Part shown: in pieces, positions 28,301 to 36,860 of the stretch
How the letters are laid out: every line of letters starts with the position of its first letter
Position numbering within the stretch: position 1 is the stretch's first letter
DNA from: Flavisolibacter amylovorans
Lineage (GTDB): Bacteria; Bacteroidota; Bacteroidia; Chitinophagales; Chitinophagaceae
NCBI RefSeq assembly: GCF_039541815.1
Contig: NZ_BAABGY010000011.1
Span: 310,001-374,000 of the forward strand
Reading direction: 5' to 3'
DNA: 64,000 nucleotides
Translations under genes and position numbers: made by a program
The notes under the pieces: model-generated
Seen by the model: the letters and a program-made list of their open reading frames with translations, nothing else
What the model was told of the DNA's origin: nothing
Database searches by the model: none

Positions 28301-30225
28301 GCGCGCCAGATCTGGTTGATTTCCTTGACATCCAGTTTGGTCATGTTCAGCAACGCAAAATGCTTGTCGAGGTCTTCCTCATCAAACAGAACATGGCACT
28401 CCGCCTGTATTTTTTCACTGCGTCCAGCCCGTCCCGCCTCCTGTACATAGTTTTCAAGTGAATCCGACAGGTTGTAATGAATAACCCGGCCTACATTGTC
28501 CTTATCCACCCCCATCCCAAACGCCGAGGTAGCCACCATTACGTCCACTTCGCCTCCAAGGAAAGCATCCTGGCTTGCTACCCGTTCATCACGCTCCATT
28601 TTGCCATGGTAGGCCCGGGCGCTGTAACCGTCAGTGGTAAGTCGCTCTGCCAATTCGGCGGCCCGCTTCGTACGGGATACATACACGATGGTGGGGCAGC
28701 TATTCTCGCCAATCAGGCGGCGCAGCTCTGCATATTTGTTTTCCTCTCCTTCCCGGGCAACGACCCGGTACTGCAGGTTCTTCCGTGCCACACTTGCCTG
28801 AAACAGGCGCATCCGGATGCCTAATTTATTTTGGAAGTAGGCTTGAATGTCCTCAATTACCTGTGGTTTGGCGGTAGCGGTAAAGCAGGATACCGGAATC
28901 GGTTCCTGCAGGCCTTTCTTTTCCTGTAGATTCCGTAGAAACTCTCCGATATATAGGTAGTCGACGCGAAAGTCCTGGCCCCAGGTGGAGAAGCAGTGGG
29001 CCTCGTCAATGACAAAACGGGCGATCTTTCGGCCCATCAAAAGGCGCTCAATTGTGACTGAACGTAATGATTCCGGGGAGATGTAAAGCAAATGGGCCAC
29101 CGAAATGTCAGGTGAAGTACCCTGTACCCGCTCGATCGCTTTTTGTCGCTCAATTGGATCCAACAGTCCGTTTATCGTTACAGCGTCGGTGATCCCTTTC
29201 CTGGCTAGGTTGTCGACCTGGTCCTTCATTAAGGATTGTAGGGGTGATATGATCACGGTGAGGGCACGTGCGGCCTCTCCGCTCAACAGAGCAGGCACCT
29301 GAAATGTAATCGACTTACCACCACCTGTGGGGAATACAGCAAGGAGGGATTCGTGCCGGATAGCGGCGGTAACCGCCTCTTCCTGCATGGCAACCCCATC
29401 AAAGGTTCGGTAGGAATCCAGCTTGAAAAAGCGCTGTAGTGCCGGCAAGGCCGCAAGCCATTGGTTGCAGTAAGGGCAGCCGGTGCAGGGCTCATTTCGC
29501 AGTTGGCGGATAACGGGTTCGACTTTAGGAGATGTATGGACCACCCATGGCGGAGTAATCGAATATTTGTCGCCGCTCCGGATAAGCGCCAAAGCATAGG
29601 CCAGCGCCACAGGCTCCGACCGGATTAATTCTGTTAGTGCGACATGTGCGCAGATCTGACCATCAAACAGGAGGCGGATCATATCTACTAGGTACGCCTC
29701 CGGCAGCGGCGACAATTCTAGGTAGCGGAAAAAAGGGGAAAATTCTTCCTGGTGAGCTAGCAGGCCGGTGAAAATGCGTTGCAGGCGTTCGTCGAGGCTT
29801 TTGAAAGCGGCTACTTCTTCGTAAAAGAGATCCATCGATTTCCGAGCATCCTCAAGCGGATCATTCAGCTCTTCGGGCAGGAAGTGCTTGTCTTTCAGGA
29901 GTCTGTGGTAGGGGTGGGCTGGAAATAGGAGTGGGGAAAGGAGCAGTGTATCGATGGCGATAGAGCGACGCCATTGCGAAAGCCCTAGCGTTTTCGCGAT
30001 CAGGTTCAAATCATGGCGGAATATGTTGTGGCCCACCAGGAAATCGCTGCCTTCCTGAAAGCTGAGGAACGTTTTCAGGTCGTTGCGGTGAAAGCCGCTC
30101 CCGTCCGATCGCATGGCCCCTATGTCCATTATCTTCTGCGACTTTGCGTCAGCTTCGAGATCGAAGAAGGTGAGTAGGGGTGACAAGCAGTTATTGGTTT
30201 GGGTTAAATATAATAAATAACCCAT
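25369..30225 (-). CDS. Exonuclease-RecQ-UvrD fusion helicase
   Basis: 1618 residues combining three enzyme parts. Residues 15-135 are a DnaQ-type 3'-5' exonuclease (FFDLEAD at 21-26, VGHNIFRHDLN near 64-74, DPLEDARKS near 122-130). Next is a RecQ-like superfamily 2 helicase with FPTGGGKSITF at 308-318, IDEAHCFSTWGQDFR, SAFGMGVDKDNVGR and VQEAGRAGRS, followed by winged-helix-like segments. The C-terminal third is a UvrD-type superfamily 1 helicase with VVAGPGSGKTRVLVHKL near 1080, LLVGDDDQSIYGFR, STIHKAKGREFDKV and LLYVAMTRAKNEL. It would unwind DNA in both superfamily modes and trim ends, fitting repair or degradation of foreign DNA. The family exists in Bacteroidota; its role in defence is inference from the neighbours. 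Confidence 0.9.
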   Translation of the reverse strand: MGYLLYLTQTNNCLSPLLTFFDLEADAKSQKIMDIGAMRSDGSGFHRNDLKTFLSFQEGSDFLVGHNIFRHDLNLIAKTLGLSQWRRSIAIDTLLLSPLLFPAHPYHRLLKDKHFLPEELNDPLEDARKSMDLFYEEVAAFKSLDERLQRIFTGLLAHQEEFSPFFRYLELSPLPEAYLVDMIRLLFDGQICAHVALTELIRSEPVALAYALALIRSGDKYSITPPWVVHTSPKVEPVIRQLRNEPCTGCPYCNQWLAALPALQRFFKLDSYRTFDGVAMQEEAVTAAIRHESLLAVFPTGGGKSITFQVPALLSGEAARALTVIISPLQSLMKDQVDNLARKGITDAVTINGLLDPIERQKAIERVQGTSPDISVAHLLYISPESLRSVTIERLLMGRKIARFVIDEAHCFSTWGQDFRVDYLYIGEFLRNLQEKKGLQEPIPVSCFTATAKPQVIEDIQAYFQNKLGIRMRLFQASVARKNLQYRVVAREGEENKYAELRRLIGENSCPTIVYVSRTKRAAELAERLTTDGYSARAYHGKMERDERVASQDAFLGGEVDVMVATSAFGMGVDKDNVGRVIHYNLSDSLENYVQEAGRAGRSEKIQAECHVLFDEEDLDKHFALLNMTKLDVKEINQIWRAVKQLTSIRNPKICLSALEIARKAGWDEGIHDLETRVKTAIAALEEAKLVERGKNAPQVFANSILTKNMEGARQRIETSDKIQEVDKEPAVRIMKKLFSSKSKSLASDEAAESRIDYISDHLAIRKEEIIRIINLLREEKILADARDLTAFVRRQDGSKNAQAVLKSFRQLETCLVSLIEDGEHTYSIKDWMEVATEAGCADVAPAQVRTLLNFWAVRNFIRKRSSEGTSHYVTILMEHDQEQWRRKMERRHEMAGTILNILFEKAAELRAAEGDGSADVLVEFSVLELKEALLREAGLFGTEPTIEDIEDTLFYLTRIEALKIEGGFLVSYQRIRLERIEPNNAVKYGLAQYAKLAEHYKNKAHQIHIVGEYARRMLENYEEALTFTNDYFRLPYDAFLRKYFRGRAEDLKRTMTPARFETLFGQLSPAQLAIIKERDQQQIVVVAGPGSGKTRVLVHKLASILLTEDVRYEQMLMLTFSRAAASEFKKRLVALIGKDAHHVEIKTFHSYCFDLLGRNGNLAESEGVIRAATERILAGEVEQSRITKAILVVDEAQDMNAEEYELLQAIIAQNEDIRVLLVGDDDQSIYGFRKAGSEFMQRFLSNGAFKFDLVENYRSCAEIVSVANQWAAQLQHRLKELPIVAVRKEPGQIRITKHSSGSLVVPLTKELKAGKDGTTCVLTFENKEAEIIAGYLAAQGIPTRLIQSADKIALNDLRELRHFSDTVLNSNDNYTILPDDWLAAKADLRAKFARSIQLERMLAVIDEFELLHPDRRYKSDWQLFLKESKWEDFVQIEQNIVYVSTIHKAKGREFDKVLIALQKFTPDEEEKKRLLYVAMTRAKNELSVHYRADYLQSFAGEGVAYLQDQASYPGPEVVSYLLNYHDVFLSFFSRRQDAIHALHCGDELSIYGNELHNSRGITVLRFSASFTTKIDEWQSRGYRLDSARVLFMAYWKGQEATEETLIFFPEVRFEKSL

Positions 30226-30335
30226 ATAGGGTATGCTAGCGGTATTTCACAATCGATAGACCTAATGAAGAATGGATGCAAGTTTCTTCTCTATTCCGAT
30301 AGAATTTAAATACTTTGTTTTCCTAAACAACTGCT

Positions 30336-31013
30336 ATGACGGAATACTTTATCCATGACGGGGTAAATCAAACAGGCCCCTTCAGCTTTGAGCAATTGCG
30401 CGATCGGAAGATTACCGGTGATACAAACATTTGGGTTGCCGGCATGTCTGGATGGACAAAAGCAAAAGACGTGTCCGAGCTTGCTTCTATTCTGGTGGTT
30501 GCACCCCCTCCCTTTAATCCGAACAGTCGTCGGCACGAGACCGCCTCTGAATCAGCTCCCGCCCCAAATGCGCAGACACGCTTACCAAAAGAACAAAAAG
30601 CAAGAAGGTCGAGATGGCCCGTCTTATTGATCCTAATTCTGCTTCTGGGTGGCGCAGCAGCTTTCGTCCTTTATCAGCAGAATCATTATACAGCCGGAGC
30701 GAGCCTTTTTACAGATGATGAGAAAGTATCTCCTGGTCAATACTTAAAAACAAGTGGCAAGACTCGTTTCAATCTTATTGACCAATTCGTTATTGAGGGT
30801 AAAGTGGAAAATGTGGCAACACATACCAATTATCGGAACTTGATTTTACGTGTTACTTTTTATAATAAGAGTGAAGAATACATCGATGCCAAAGACTATG
30901 ACTTGGACCTTGTTTGCCAATATGGATATTCAAAGAGCTTCAAGTTGAAGATTGAAGCGCCTTCAGGAACTAGAACAGCTGGATGGGAAGTCGTGCGAGC
31001 TGAGACATTTTGA
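30336..31013 (+). CDS. GYF_2-domain membrane protein
   Basis: 225 residues. Residues 1-50 are a GYF_2 domain (YFIHDGVNQTGPFSFEQL, DTNIWVAGMSGWTKA), a small module that binds proline-rich peptides. A proline- and charge-rich linker follows, then one membrane helix near residues 94-112 (WPVLLILILLLGGAAAFVLY). The remaining 110 residues lie on the far side, with beta-strand character (NLIDQFVIEGKVENVATHTNYR). It is divergent from the fusion helicase and lies 36 bases before the third HNH gene on the same strand. The function is unknown; GYF domains in bacteria often sit in envelope-linked proteins. The start at 30336 fits the domain. Confidence 0.8.
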   Translation: MTEYFIHDGVNQTGPFSFEQLRDRKITGDTNIWVAGMSGWTKAKDVSELASILVVAPPPFNPNSRRHETASESAPAPNAQTRLPKEQKARRSRWPVLLILILLLGGAAAFVLYQQNHYTAGASLFTDDEKVSPGQYLKTSGKTRFNLIDQFVIEGKVENVATHTNYRNLILRVTFYNKSEEYIDAKDYDLDLVCQYGYSKSFKLKIEAPSGTRTAGWEVVRAETF

Positions 31014-31049
31014 TTTTCTCAATTGGCAGTTTTTGAATGAGGCTATAGC

Positions 31050-31991
31050 ATGAAATATTATCTCGGCGTAACCGATAATAGTTGGTTTGATTTCCTGAGC
31101 CGACGAAACCCAGAAGACATCAATTTTTGGCAGCCTTCAGGTAATTCAGTCTTTAAAGCGCTTCAGCAGGGTGCCCCTTTCTTCTTTAAATTAAAGAGGC
31201 CACGCAATCATATTGGCGGAGTCGGTTTCTTCTCGAGTCATACGACCTTGCCACTGAGTATTGCGTGGGACACTTTCAAAGAAAGAAATGGTACAGCGAC
31301 TTATGCTGAACTTCAAAGCTTGATTCAGAACTATCGCCAGGACAGACAATCTACTAATCCAGTAATTGGGTGTATTGTATTGACTGATCCAATATTCTTT
31401 CACGAAAAAGATTGGCTTCCTGCGCCGCCTGATTGGGGAAAAAGCATCGTGCAAGGTAAAGGATACGATTCGTCGAGCCTGGATGGGAGATTTCTCTGGG
31501 AGAGGTTGGAAGAGCTAATTTACCGGTATACGTTAAACAGGGCTGACGAGAGACGAAAAGACATTCTAATTGCTGAAGAAGACAGGGCCCTGTATGGAAA
31601 TCCATTGCTTCGTAAAGTCAGGCTGGGGCAAGGAGCTTTCCGGGTATTGGTAACAGATGCTTACCAGCGACGCTGCGGCATAACCGGCGAAAAAACGCTT
31701 CCAGTGCTGGAAGCGGCACATATTAAGCCTTATTCAGAATCAGGTCCGCATGCTTTGACTAATGGACTGCTTCTAAGATCAGATATGCACAAGCTTTTCG
31801 ATTCTGGGTATTTGACCATTACCACAAATTTGAAGATCGAGATAAGCGGACGGATTCGGGAGGAGTTTCAAAATGGCAAGGAGTATTATAAATACCACGG
31901 CTCATTACTGCAGCATTTACCAGTGAATCCGAATAATCTTCCAGAAGAGCAGTTTATTCGATGGCATAATGAGAATATATTCCGGGCTTAA
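31050..31991 (+). CDS. HNH endonuclease with N-terminal EVE/PUA-like domain
   Basis: 313 residues. The N-terminal 150 residues (YYLGVTDNSWFDFLSRRN, INFWQPSGNSVFKALQQG, GAPFFFKLKRPRNHIGGVG) have the pattern of EVE/PUA-like domains that flip and read modified bases. The C-terminal HNH is CGITGEKTLPVLEAAHIKPY, SGPHALTNGLLLRSDMHKLFDSGYLTI. This is a third HNH nuclease in the island with a third type of reader domain, so it too is probably a type IV-like restriction enzyme. The gene follows the GYF gene by 36 bases. The modification recognised is not deducible. The start ATG at 31050 places the EVE-like strand at residue 3 as expected. Confidence 0.82.
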   Translation: MKYYLGVTDNSWFDFLSRRNPEDINFWQPSGNSVFKALQQGAPFFFKLKRPRNHIGGVGFFSSHTTLPLSIAWDTFKERNGTATYAELQSLIQNYRQDRQSTNPVIGCIVLTDPIFFHEKDWLPAPPDWGKSIVQGKGYDSSSLDGRFLWERLEELIYRYTLNRADERRKDILIAEEDRALYGNPLLRKVRLGQGAFRVLVTDAYQRRCGITGEKTLPVLEAAHIKPYSESGPHALTNGLLLRSDMHKLFDSGYLTITTNLKIEISGRIREEFQNGKEYYKYHGSLLQHLPVNPNNLPEEQFIRWHNENIFRA

Positions 31992-32105
31992 GCAGCTCAT
32001 AATAGTTTTATACTTAGTAAGAATTAAAGGTGCATGGATATTCCAAAAGAAGTTTAGTCTAACTTCCAACCTACTAAATCACCTTCGGTCGTTATAAAAT
32101 TGCTT

Positions 32106-33047
32106 ATGAACGCCTTCGGCAAAAGCATTCGCATTTACTTGAAAGATGGTACCGTTACCGGTATCAAGTTCGGTGAAGTGGTCAATCAGACCATTCAATC
32201 CATTTCCTGTCCCAGGTTGCGTGTGAGTGAGCTGAGCGAGCTGGCGGAAGCAAATCGCCCTGGTGTTTATTTTCTCTTTGGTGAAGATGAGCAGACTGGT
32301 GAAGCAAAAGCTTATATCGGCGAGGCTGAAAATGTGTTCAACCGCTTGCAAAGCCACATTTCAGGCAAGGATTTTTGGAATGAGGTTATCTTTTTTGTAA
32401 GCAAGGACGAAAATCTCACTAAGAGCCATGTGAAATATTTAGAGAGTCGTCTCATTCAGCTGGCCTTTTCTACAAAACGCTACAAGGTCGAGAATCAAAA
32501 CCTGCCTCAGCAATCTTCCCTACCGTTAGCTGACCGGGATGCGATGGAGGAGTTTCTGACATATATCAAGTTGCTGATCGGGGTAATGGGGCATAAGTTA
32601 TTGGAGGAGGTGACGGCTGTACCTCAGCGAATTGTTTTGCCTGCGGGGGACTATTCGGGAGCTAGTGCCGCCGCTGAGATCACCTTTAGCTTAGAGCTAT
32701 TTCTGACGACAGGTATGGTCAAAGCCAAGGCCGTGCAGACCGATGAAGGCATCGTTGTACTAAAAGGGTCGGAAGCGGCACCCACCACAACAAATAGCCT
32801 CGGCTCCGGTTATCGTGAACTACGTGATCGTCTCATTCAAAACGGCACGTTGGCAATGGAAAGCGATAAATATGTCTTCCAAAACAACAGTCTATTCAAT
32901 TCCTCATCGGCGGCGGGTGCCGTAATTTTAGGGTATAATACGAGCGGCCCACTAAACTGGAAGAATGAAAAGGGCAAGACCTTAAAAGAGATAGAGAATG
33001 CAAGAGTTCGGATGGAGAAGCGGCAGGAGCGAGCTTCAGCCTTATAA
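32106..33047 (+). CDS. GIY-YIG nuclease-domain protein with DUF4357
   Basis: 313 residues from ATG 32106; a TTG six bases earlier is less likely. After a 50-residue lead the GIY-YIG core is RPGVYFLFGED and AKAYIGEAENVFNRLQSH (GVY at 53-55, YIG at 70-72), with a glutamate in VKYLESRLIQ as the expected metal ligand. The C-terminal part near residues 230-300 (SGYRELRDRLIQNGTL, FNSSSAAGAVILGYNTSGPLNW) is the DUF4357 domain, common at the end of such proteins. The family includes small stand-alone nucleases of unclear role, often located near restriction genes, as here. It lies 114 bases after the HNH gene. No partner methylase is adjacent. Confidence 0.87.
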   Translation: MNAFGKSIRIYLKDGTVTGIKFGEVVNQTIQSISCPRLRVSELSELAEANRPGVYFLFGEDEQTGEAKAYIGEAENVFNRLQSHISGKDFWNEVIFFVSKDENLTKSHVKYLESRLIQLAFSTKRYKVENQNLPQQSSLPLADRDAMEEFLTYIKLLIGVMGHKLLEEVTAVPQRIVLPAGDYSGASAAAEITFSLELFLTTGMVKAKAVQTDEGIVVLKGSEAAPTTTNSLGSGYRELRDRLIQNGTLAMESDKYVFQNNSLFNSSSAAGAVILGYNTSGPLNWKNEKGKTLKEIENARVRMEKRQERASAL

Positions 33048-33079
33048 CTTTCCCGCTATTCTCCAGCAGAGCACATAAA

Positions 33080-33997
33080 TTACTTTCTGAACACGGGAGT
33101 ATCACTACCAAGAACGATTCTAAATCTGGGGTTGAAAGTGAAGTTGTTATCTTCAAAACCTCTGCTGAATTCAGTGGTTACATCTTTATTATAGAAATCA
33201 ATATCTCTCCACCCCCTATCCTGGAAAACATCAGTTTCCGAGTAGATCTTTAGGCTTTCTTTTAATGAACTGTGACTATCAGGGAAGAACTCTGCCATCA
33301 ATAAATTTATATCCCTGTATTGGTTGAAGCAGCAGACCAAGACAAACCAAGGGAAAGCCTTTCGGGGTTGAAGGTTATGGAAAGTTGGGATTGTCCAAGA
33401 CCCACCAGAAACATATTTGCTGAACAAATGTTGGGCGTCAACAATAGAACAACCAAACTGCTCAATCCCGTACCGTATCCCGCACCTGGTTGCAACTGGG
33501 AAAGTATCATTGACAAAGTTGTAGAGAAGATAGATAGGTATACCTCGTCGTGCAGATGCATATGAAAGCAGAGAGTTAATTTGCTGTGTCGCCATCGTAG
33601 GTACGAAATGATCCATAGGTGGATAATTACCCCCTCCCAACTTCACTCGATTCAGGCTTTTGTTATAGATGATTTTAGCCTGAGTCGGAAAGTATAGATA
33701 ACCGCCACCGAATTGAACAAAAAGCTCAATGTCATTACCGTTTGTTTTTTCATTATTGGATTCGAAGATGTGAATGTTCCAGCGGACCCTTCCCCATGAA
33801 TTCACTTGCTCTTTCGCACGGATCAATTCGAAAAGGATGTTTTGGGTTAGCGTAGTTTCATAGATACGCATGCCCTTCCTTGTTCGGGAAAACTTTATTC
33901 GTTCCCAAGTTTCTACAGCAAGAAGTTGAAAGAAATCGCATAAAGAAGTGCTCGCTTGGAAATTTGAAATTGCGTTTTGATGTGCAGTTGATAGCAT
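33080..33997 (-). CDS. Hypothetical protein with PD-(D/E)xK-like region (DUF6615-like)
   Basis: 305 residues, no signal or membrane segment. The block TETTL-type start (YETTLTQNILFEL near residues 46-58), then TNGNDIELFVQFGGGYLYF and PTQAKIIY (near 85-110), has the order helix, acidic ND.E, strand, QAK. That order is typical of PD-(D/E)xK nucleases and resembles DUF6615 proteins. The rest (GIPIYLLYNFVND, WTIPTFHNLQPRKAFPWFVLVC) is consistent with an alpha/beta fold. If so, it would be another nuclease of the island. It converges on the GIY-YIG gene with 32 bases between the stops. The family assignment is a guess from pattern memory; the open frame and composition make it a real gene. Confidence 0.6.
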   Translation of the reverse strand: MLSTAHQNAISNFQASTSLCDFFQLLAVETWERIKFSRTRKGMRIYETTLTQNILFELIRAKEQVNSWGRVRWNIHIFESNNEKTNGNDIELFVQFGGGYLYFPTQAKIIYNKSLNRVKLGGGNYPPMDHFVPTMATQQINSLLSYASARRGIPIYLLYNFVNDTFPVATRCGIRYGIEQFGCSIVDAQHLFSKYVSGGSWTIPTFHNLQPRKAFPWFVLVCCFNQYRDINLLMAEFFPDSHSSLKESLKIYSETDVFQDRGWRDIDFYNKDVTTEFSRGFEDNNFTFNPRFRIVLGSDTPVFRK

Positions 33998-34030
33998 AGC
34001 AGTTAGATTAGTGAAGGTGGTATTGCGAAG

Positions 34031-34484
34031 TTATGCCGCCAGCATCCGCTTCAATGTATCCAGCATCGCCTGTTTGAACGCATCATCACTAGCCAATAGA
34101 CGATAAAGGTCCAGTTCCTTCTTCCGTTCACCCCGCATCACATCTTCGAAAATGGCCTTCAAGGCAAGATCGCGATTCTGAACGTCGGGGTTGTTTTGAT
34201 ACTTCTCCTGGAAGCTAGGGTGGACCCGCATGCCGGCCACGATGTTTACCAACTTTACTTTCTTTTCATCGGGCGTACCTTGCCAGTCGCCCCACCAACG
34301 CTCATTGAATGTCTGGATGATGCGGTTGTCGCCAAGCTGTCTTTGAGCGCGAGGTGGGCCAATGCCGGCTTGCTGTATTCGTTGTGGCCGAGGACAGGAC
34401 CGCCAAGGAAGCAGTCAGTTTGTTTCGTGTGAAAGGATTTGGCTTGGTAGCAGGCCAAAGTAGCTAATTTTCAGAACATCAAAT
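34031..34484 (-). pseudogene. Decayed C-terminal fragment, restriction-subunit-like
   Basis: A 73-codon frame at 34031-34252 extends upstream in frame as IIQTFNERWWGDWQGTPDEKK. Near 34335 one base is missing, after which another frame reads LGGPVLGHNEYSKPALAHLAL up to about 34484, where a stop blocks it. Joined, this gives about 150 residues ending in KKELDLYRLLASDDAFKQ and MLDTLKRMLAA. The ending recalls the C-terminus of type I restriction HsdR-type subunits, but I hold this weakly. No helicase or nuclease motif is present and no HsdM or HsdS is nearby. It is a remnant without expected function. Confidence 0.55.
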
Positions 34485-34930
34485 AACATGGCGCTTTTGA
34501 ATCGTGTAAAAGTTGCACGCTAAGAAATACGAGCGGATTAAAGGTGGCGTTGTTTTGTGTATTGATTATTCTATGCTCCCGTAACCCTCTCTAACCATTT
34601 TCAATACCTCCCCAATTGCTCCGTAATTCATCCTAAATTCCTGCTACATGGCAGCTCCGTATTGACGTCCATAGTGTACGAACTTTCAAGTACTTGTGGC
34701 AATCGTCTCTGGCGCACTTGACATCGGGAAAAACACGGAAAAATCGTTCCCAAACTGACAATTTCTGGCATTAATCTGCAAAAACTGACCAAAACTGGAA
34801 AGCAAGTTTTCCAACTATTCTAGGTTTGCCTTTTCATTTAGTTGTTGTGCAGAAGGGGACGAGACTAACCCTCCCCAAAATACAATACTAATTGATAATC
34901 AACCTTTTGTAACTTAGATCTGTAAACAAT
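34485..34930. other. Intergenic region with a possible promoter for the recombinase operon
   Basis: About 445 bases with no convincing gene. A TAGGTTTG box at 34821-34828 matches the Bacteroidota -7 pattern and lies about 100 bases before the small gene at 34931. Several short repeats of the type aaactga occur at 34750-34800. Nothing else is recognised. Confidence 0.35.
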
Positions 34931-35209
34931 ATGACAACCGCAGCCGGTGCCTCGAAATCCAAAGACCTGTATGAAAGCCTGCCCAGCGTAGAGCAATGCC
35001 GCAAGTTGTTCAAAGCAAAGGAGTACGACTACACCGATGAAGAACTGCTGCAGCTGCGCGACTTCCTGTACAAGCTGACCCGAATCTACTACGAGTTCTA
35101 CATGCAGGATTTCCGGCACCGCGTCCCGGTTGTGAACTTAAACAATGCTACCCATGGTACAGAAGAAAGCCATTCTCTACGTCCGCGTAAGTACCGACGA
35201 GCAAGCTGA
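34931..35209 (+). CDS. Small hypothetical protein preceding the serine recombinase
   Basis: 92 residues. The core KDLYESLPSVEQCRKLF, YTDEELLQLRDFLYKLTRIYYEF is helical and charged; the last 30 residues overlap the recombinase start in another frame. Small genes of this type often sit directly before large serine recombinases in Bacteroidota, and may help control or direct the recombinase; that is recollection of context and not a proven role. The overlap of more than 50 bases with the next gene suggests translational coupling. No DNA-binding motif is obvious. The ATG at 34931 is the only sensible start. Confidence 0.6.
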   Translation: MTTAAGASKSKDLYESLPSVEQCRKLFKAKEYDYTDEELLQLRDFLYKLTRIYYEFYMQDFRHRVPVVNLNNATHGTEESHSLRPRKYRRAS

Positions 35210-36703
35210 CCGCGGCTTCAGCCTACAGCACCAGGAAGAACGCCTGCGGCAATATTGCGCCCTGCAGCAAATTGAAGTCGTGGACTTCTACCGCGAAGAC
35301 CACTCGGCCAAGACCTTCGAGCGGCCGCAATTCCAAAAGCTCCTGGGCCGCCTCAAAAAGGAAAAGAAGCTCGCCAACCTGCTCCTGTTTCTCAAATGGG
35401 ACCGCTTCTCCCGCAATGCCGGCGATGCCTACGGCATGATCAATACCCTCAACAAGCTGGGCATCGAGCCCCAGGCCATCGAGCAGCCGCTCGACCTGAA
35501 CATTCCCGAAAACAAGATCATGCTCGCCTTTTACCTGGCCGCGCCGGAGGTGGAGAACGACCGGCGGGCGTTGAACACCGTGGCCGGCATGCGCCGGGCA
35601 CGGAAAGAAGGCCGCTGGATGGGTGGTGCACCCGTGGGCTATCGAAATACCCGCAACGAGCGCAACCAGCCGGTCATCGTTCCCTCCGAAAAGGCACCGA
35701 TCGTCCAATGGGTCTTCGAAGAGATCTGCAAGGGCATCTCCAGCGGCGAGGTGGTGCGCAAGGAGGCCATGCGCAGAGGGCTCGGCATCTCGCGCGGGAA
35801 CTTTTACCTGATGATCAAGAACCCGACCTTTTGCGGCCGGATGGTGATCCCTCCTACAAAGACGAGCCGGAGATAGTCGTCAAGGGCCTCCATGAACCCC
35901 TGATTAGCGAAGAACTGTTTGACGAAGTACAAATCGTCATGGCGAAGAAGCGACGCAACTGGCCCGTGTCGCATCGGCCGCGTGAAGAGTTTCCGCTGCG
36001 GGGGCACCTGATTTGCGCGCGTTGCGGCCGCAAATTGACGGGCAGCACCTCGAAAGGGAATGGCGGTATGTACTATTACTACCACTGCACCCCCAAGTGC
36101 GGCGAGCGATTCCATGCCGAAGAGGCCAATGCTGCCTTTGCCAAAATGCTGCAGAACATCAAGCTGAATGTAGTGGCCCATAATGCCATCGAATACTTCG
36201 CCACTTCGCTGTACGGCAGCGACGGGCAAAGTGCCGAAAAGGAGCGGGCGAAGCTGAAAGGGGAGATCGAGAAAAATAAGGAGCGCCTCAACCAGGCCCA
36301 GCAACTCCTGCTGGACGGCACCATTGATCCGGCCGACTACAAAGCCATCAAAAACCGCTACGAGCCGATCGTGAGCCAGCTGGAGAGCCAGCTGCGGAGC
36401 CTGTCGCGGGAGAACAGCGACCTGGCCGACCTGCTGGCCTTTGCCGGGAAGTTTTTTACCAACCTGGACAAGCTCTACGTGGAGAGCAACCTGCTCCTGA
36501 AGCAACAGCTCATTGGTTTGATGTTCCCCGAAAAATTGATCTATTCGAAAAAAACTTTTCAAACCATAGGGTCGAACCCCCTCTTCGCGCTGATAAGCAA
36601 GCGGGGCGCGGGTTTCGGGCGACGAACACATAAAAAAAGCCCACAATATGTGGGCTTGTCTAGTGAGGCTCCCCCTTCAGGACTTGAACCTGAGACCCTC
36701 TGA
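35154..36703 (+). pseudogene. Large serine recombinase with a frameshift
   Basis: The N-terminal frame (35154-35876) carries the resolvase domain with the nucleophile Ser13 in LYVRVSTDEQ and the Recombinase domain (GAPVGYRNTRNERNQPV, NFYLMIKNPTFCGRMVIP). At about 35850 the reading must move by one base to continue as YKDEPEIVVKGLHEPLIS, then the zinc ribbon (LICARCGRKLTGSTSKG, YYYYHCTPKCGERF) and a coiled coil (GEIEKNKERLNQAQQLLLDG), ending at 36703. A missing base, real or a sequencing error, explains this. The last 13 codons (APPSGLEPETL and stop) are the translation of a tRNA-Asn 3' end, so the natural C-terminus was probably different. It would mediate element integration or excision if intact. 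Confidence 0.85.
36632..36657 (-). terminator. Terminator downstream of the tRNA-Asn fragment
   Basis: An 8-bp stem (aagcccac with gtgggctt, five-base loop) is followed on the minus strand by a run of seven T. It lies just past the acceptor end of the tRNA fragment, as expected for a native tRNA terminator. Confidence 0.7.
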
Positions 36704-36713
36704 TTAACAGTCA
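36669..36713 (-). other. tRNA-Asn 3' fragment, probable attachment-site remnant
   Basis: On the minus strand the sequence reads TGACTGTTAATCAG (anticodon loop with GTT, Asn), then a variable loop, a TPsiC arm with GGTTCAAGTCC, and the acceptor strand AGGGGGA with discriminator G. The D arm and 5' acceptor strand are missing: the adjoining bases are AT-rich and unrelated. A 3' tRNA end without its 5' half is what an integrase leaves behind. It lies between the serine recombinase and the tyrosine recombinase. Confidence 0.75.
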
Positions 36714-36860
36714 AATTTTGAAAACATTTCCTGATTGCTTTTTCTTTCCGATGATTTCATAAGTGATTGAAAAATAGTGTTATATAAGGATCAAATTTTG
36801 TATATATCATCAATTGGTTTCTCTTTATCGATATCTTTGTGGTGCAAATTTGGTGCAACT

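Noticed and set aside
36661..36713. A functional tRNA-Asn gene
   Set aside because: The D arm and 5' acceptor strand are missing, so only the 3' half is present.
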